Source: Marinobacter arenosus (lineage in GTDB: Bacteria; Pseudomonadota; Gammaproteobacteria; Pseudomonadales; Oleiphilaceae). Taken from it: a DNA stretch of 64,000 bases. Shown here piece by piece: positions 63,901 to 64,000 of this stretch. Each line of letters starts with the position of its first letter. The stretch's first letter is position 1. The stretch covers positions 496,001 through 560,000 of the forward strand of contig NZ_JAHVAO010000001.1 of assembly GCF_019264345.1 (NCBI RefSeq), given 5' to 3'. The position numbers and the translations under genes are program-made. Below the pieces are notes generated by a model. That model saw nothing but the letters and a program-made list of their open reading frames with translations, was not told the DNA's origin and did not search any database.

Positions 63901-64000
63901 GGGCGTTTTCCTGTTGCTGAGTGGGAACGGCGTATCTGTTTTTTCATGGTGGCCAGCAAACGGCGGAGCCGCTTCAGTTCGCCATTACGGCCGTGCAGTG
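63897..64000 (-). CDS. C-terminal end of an unidentified gene upstream of holB
   Basis: Only one minus-strand frame is open to the window edge. It encodes about 34 residues, basic throughout (HGRNGELKRLRRLLATMKKQ and a tail ending GKRP), and stops at 63897 with a GTGA overlap into holB. In related genomes the neighbour is usually tmk, but I do not recognise this as a Tmk C-terminus. Confidence 0.4.
   Translation of the reverse strand, partial: LHGRNGELKRLRRLLATMKKQIRRSHSATGKRP

Overview
The window is typical chromosome of a free-living gammaproteobacterium close to Pseudomonas and most like Marinobacter. That placement is an inference from protein similarity, moderately GC-rich coding DNA and gene order; no marker gene was searched. 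Coding density is high, and I see no prophage, insertion sequence, CRISPR array, rRNA or tRNA. As far as I remember the Pseudomonas aeruginosa map, nearly every block copies a known Pseudomonas neighbourhood: nfuA-metH-cysI; fimL-dnaQ-rnhA-gloB-mltD-yej-fabI; cobA-serS-rarA-lolA-ftsK; metZ-purF-cvpA-dedD-folC-accD-trpF-truA-fimV-asd-leuBDC; MFS-aroC-prmB; pilZ-holB. Here these blocks are joined end to end. Layout: 0-8 kb holds Fe-S carrier nfuA, cobalamin methionine synthase metH, a DUF2970 protein, an unlisted 34-residue membrane peptide gene, sulfite reductase cysI and its DUF934 partner. 8-13 kb holds an AcuI-type reductase, sohB, an SCP2 protein, a membrane protein and fimL. 13-24.5 kb holds dnaQ, rnhA, a methyltransferase, gloB, mltD, the yejABEF peptide importer and fabI. 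24.5-28 kb holds a PilZ-domain gene, a DUF1631-like gene and a DAHP synthase. 28-35 kb is a minus-strand run from ftsK through lolA and rarA, then serS-cobA. 35-54 kb is a long minus-strand run of amino-acid, purine, folate, fatty-acid and tRNA-modification genes plus fimV. 54-64 kb has a LysR regulator, pilU, an MFS transporter, aroC, prmB, a patatin-like protein, a DUF4892 protein, a hydrolase, pilZ and holB. The standout is at 39183-41210: folC, normally a stand-alone folate gene, is fused in frame to a second, diverged copy of accD that lacks the zinc ribbon. The intact accD lies directly upstream. Over 229 ungapped positions the two AccD sequences share 152 residues by hand count (about 66%), while motifs near the active site have changed in the fused copy. 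Two further points are the 34-codon membrane peptide gene at 5169-5273 and an MFS transporter whose full-length frame has no ATG, GTG or TTG start and runs in the same frame as aroC just upstream. Working together: cobA (siroheme precursor), cysI/DUF934 (sulfide), metZ (homocysteine from O-succinylhomoserine) and metH (methionine) form a sulfur-to-methionine route. leuCDB, asd, trpFBA, aroC and DAHP synthase cover amino-acid synthesis. accD and fabI serve fatty-acid synthesis. fimL, fimV, pilU and pilZ are type IV pilus or twitching regulators scattered through the window.
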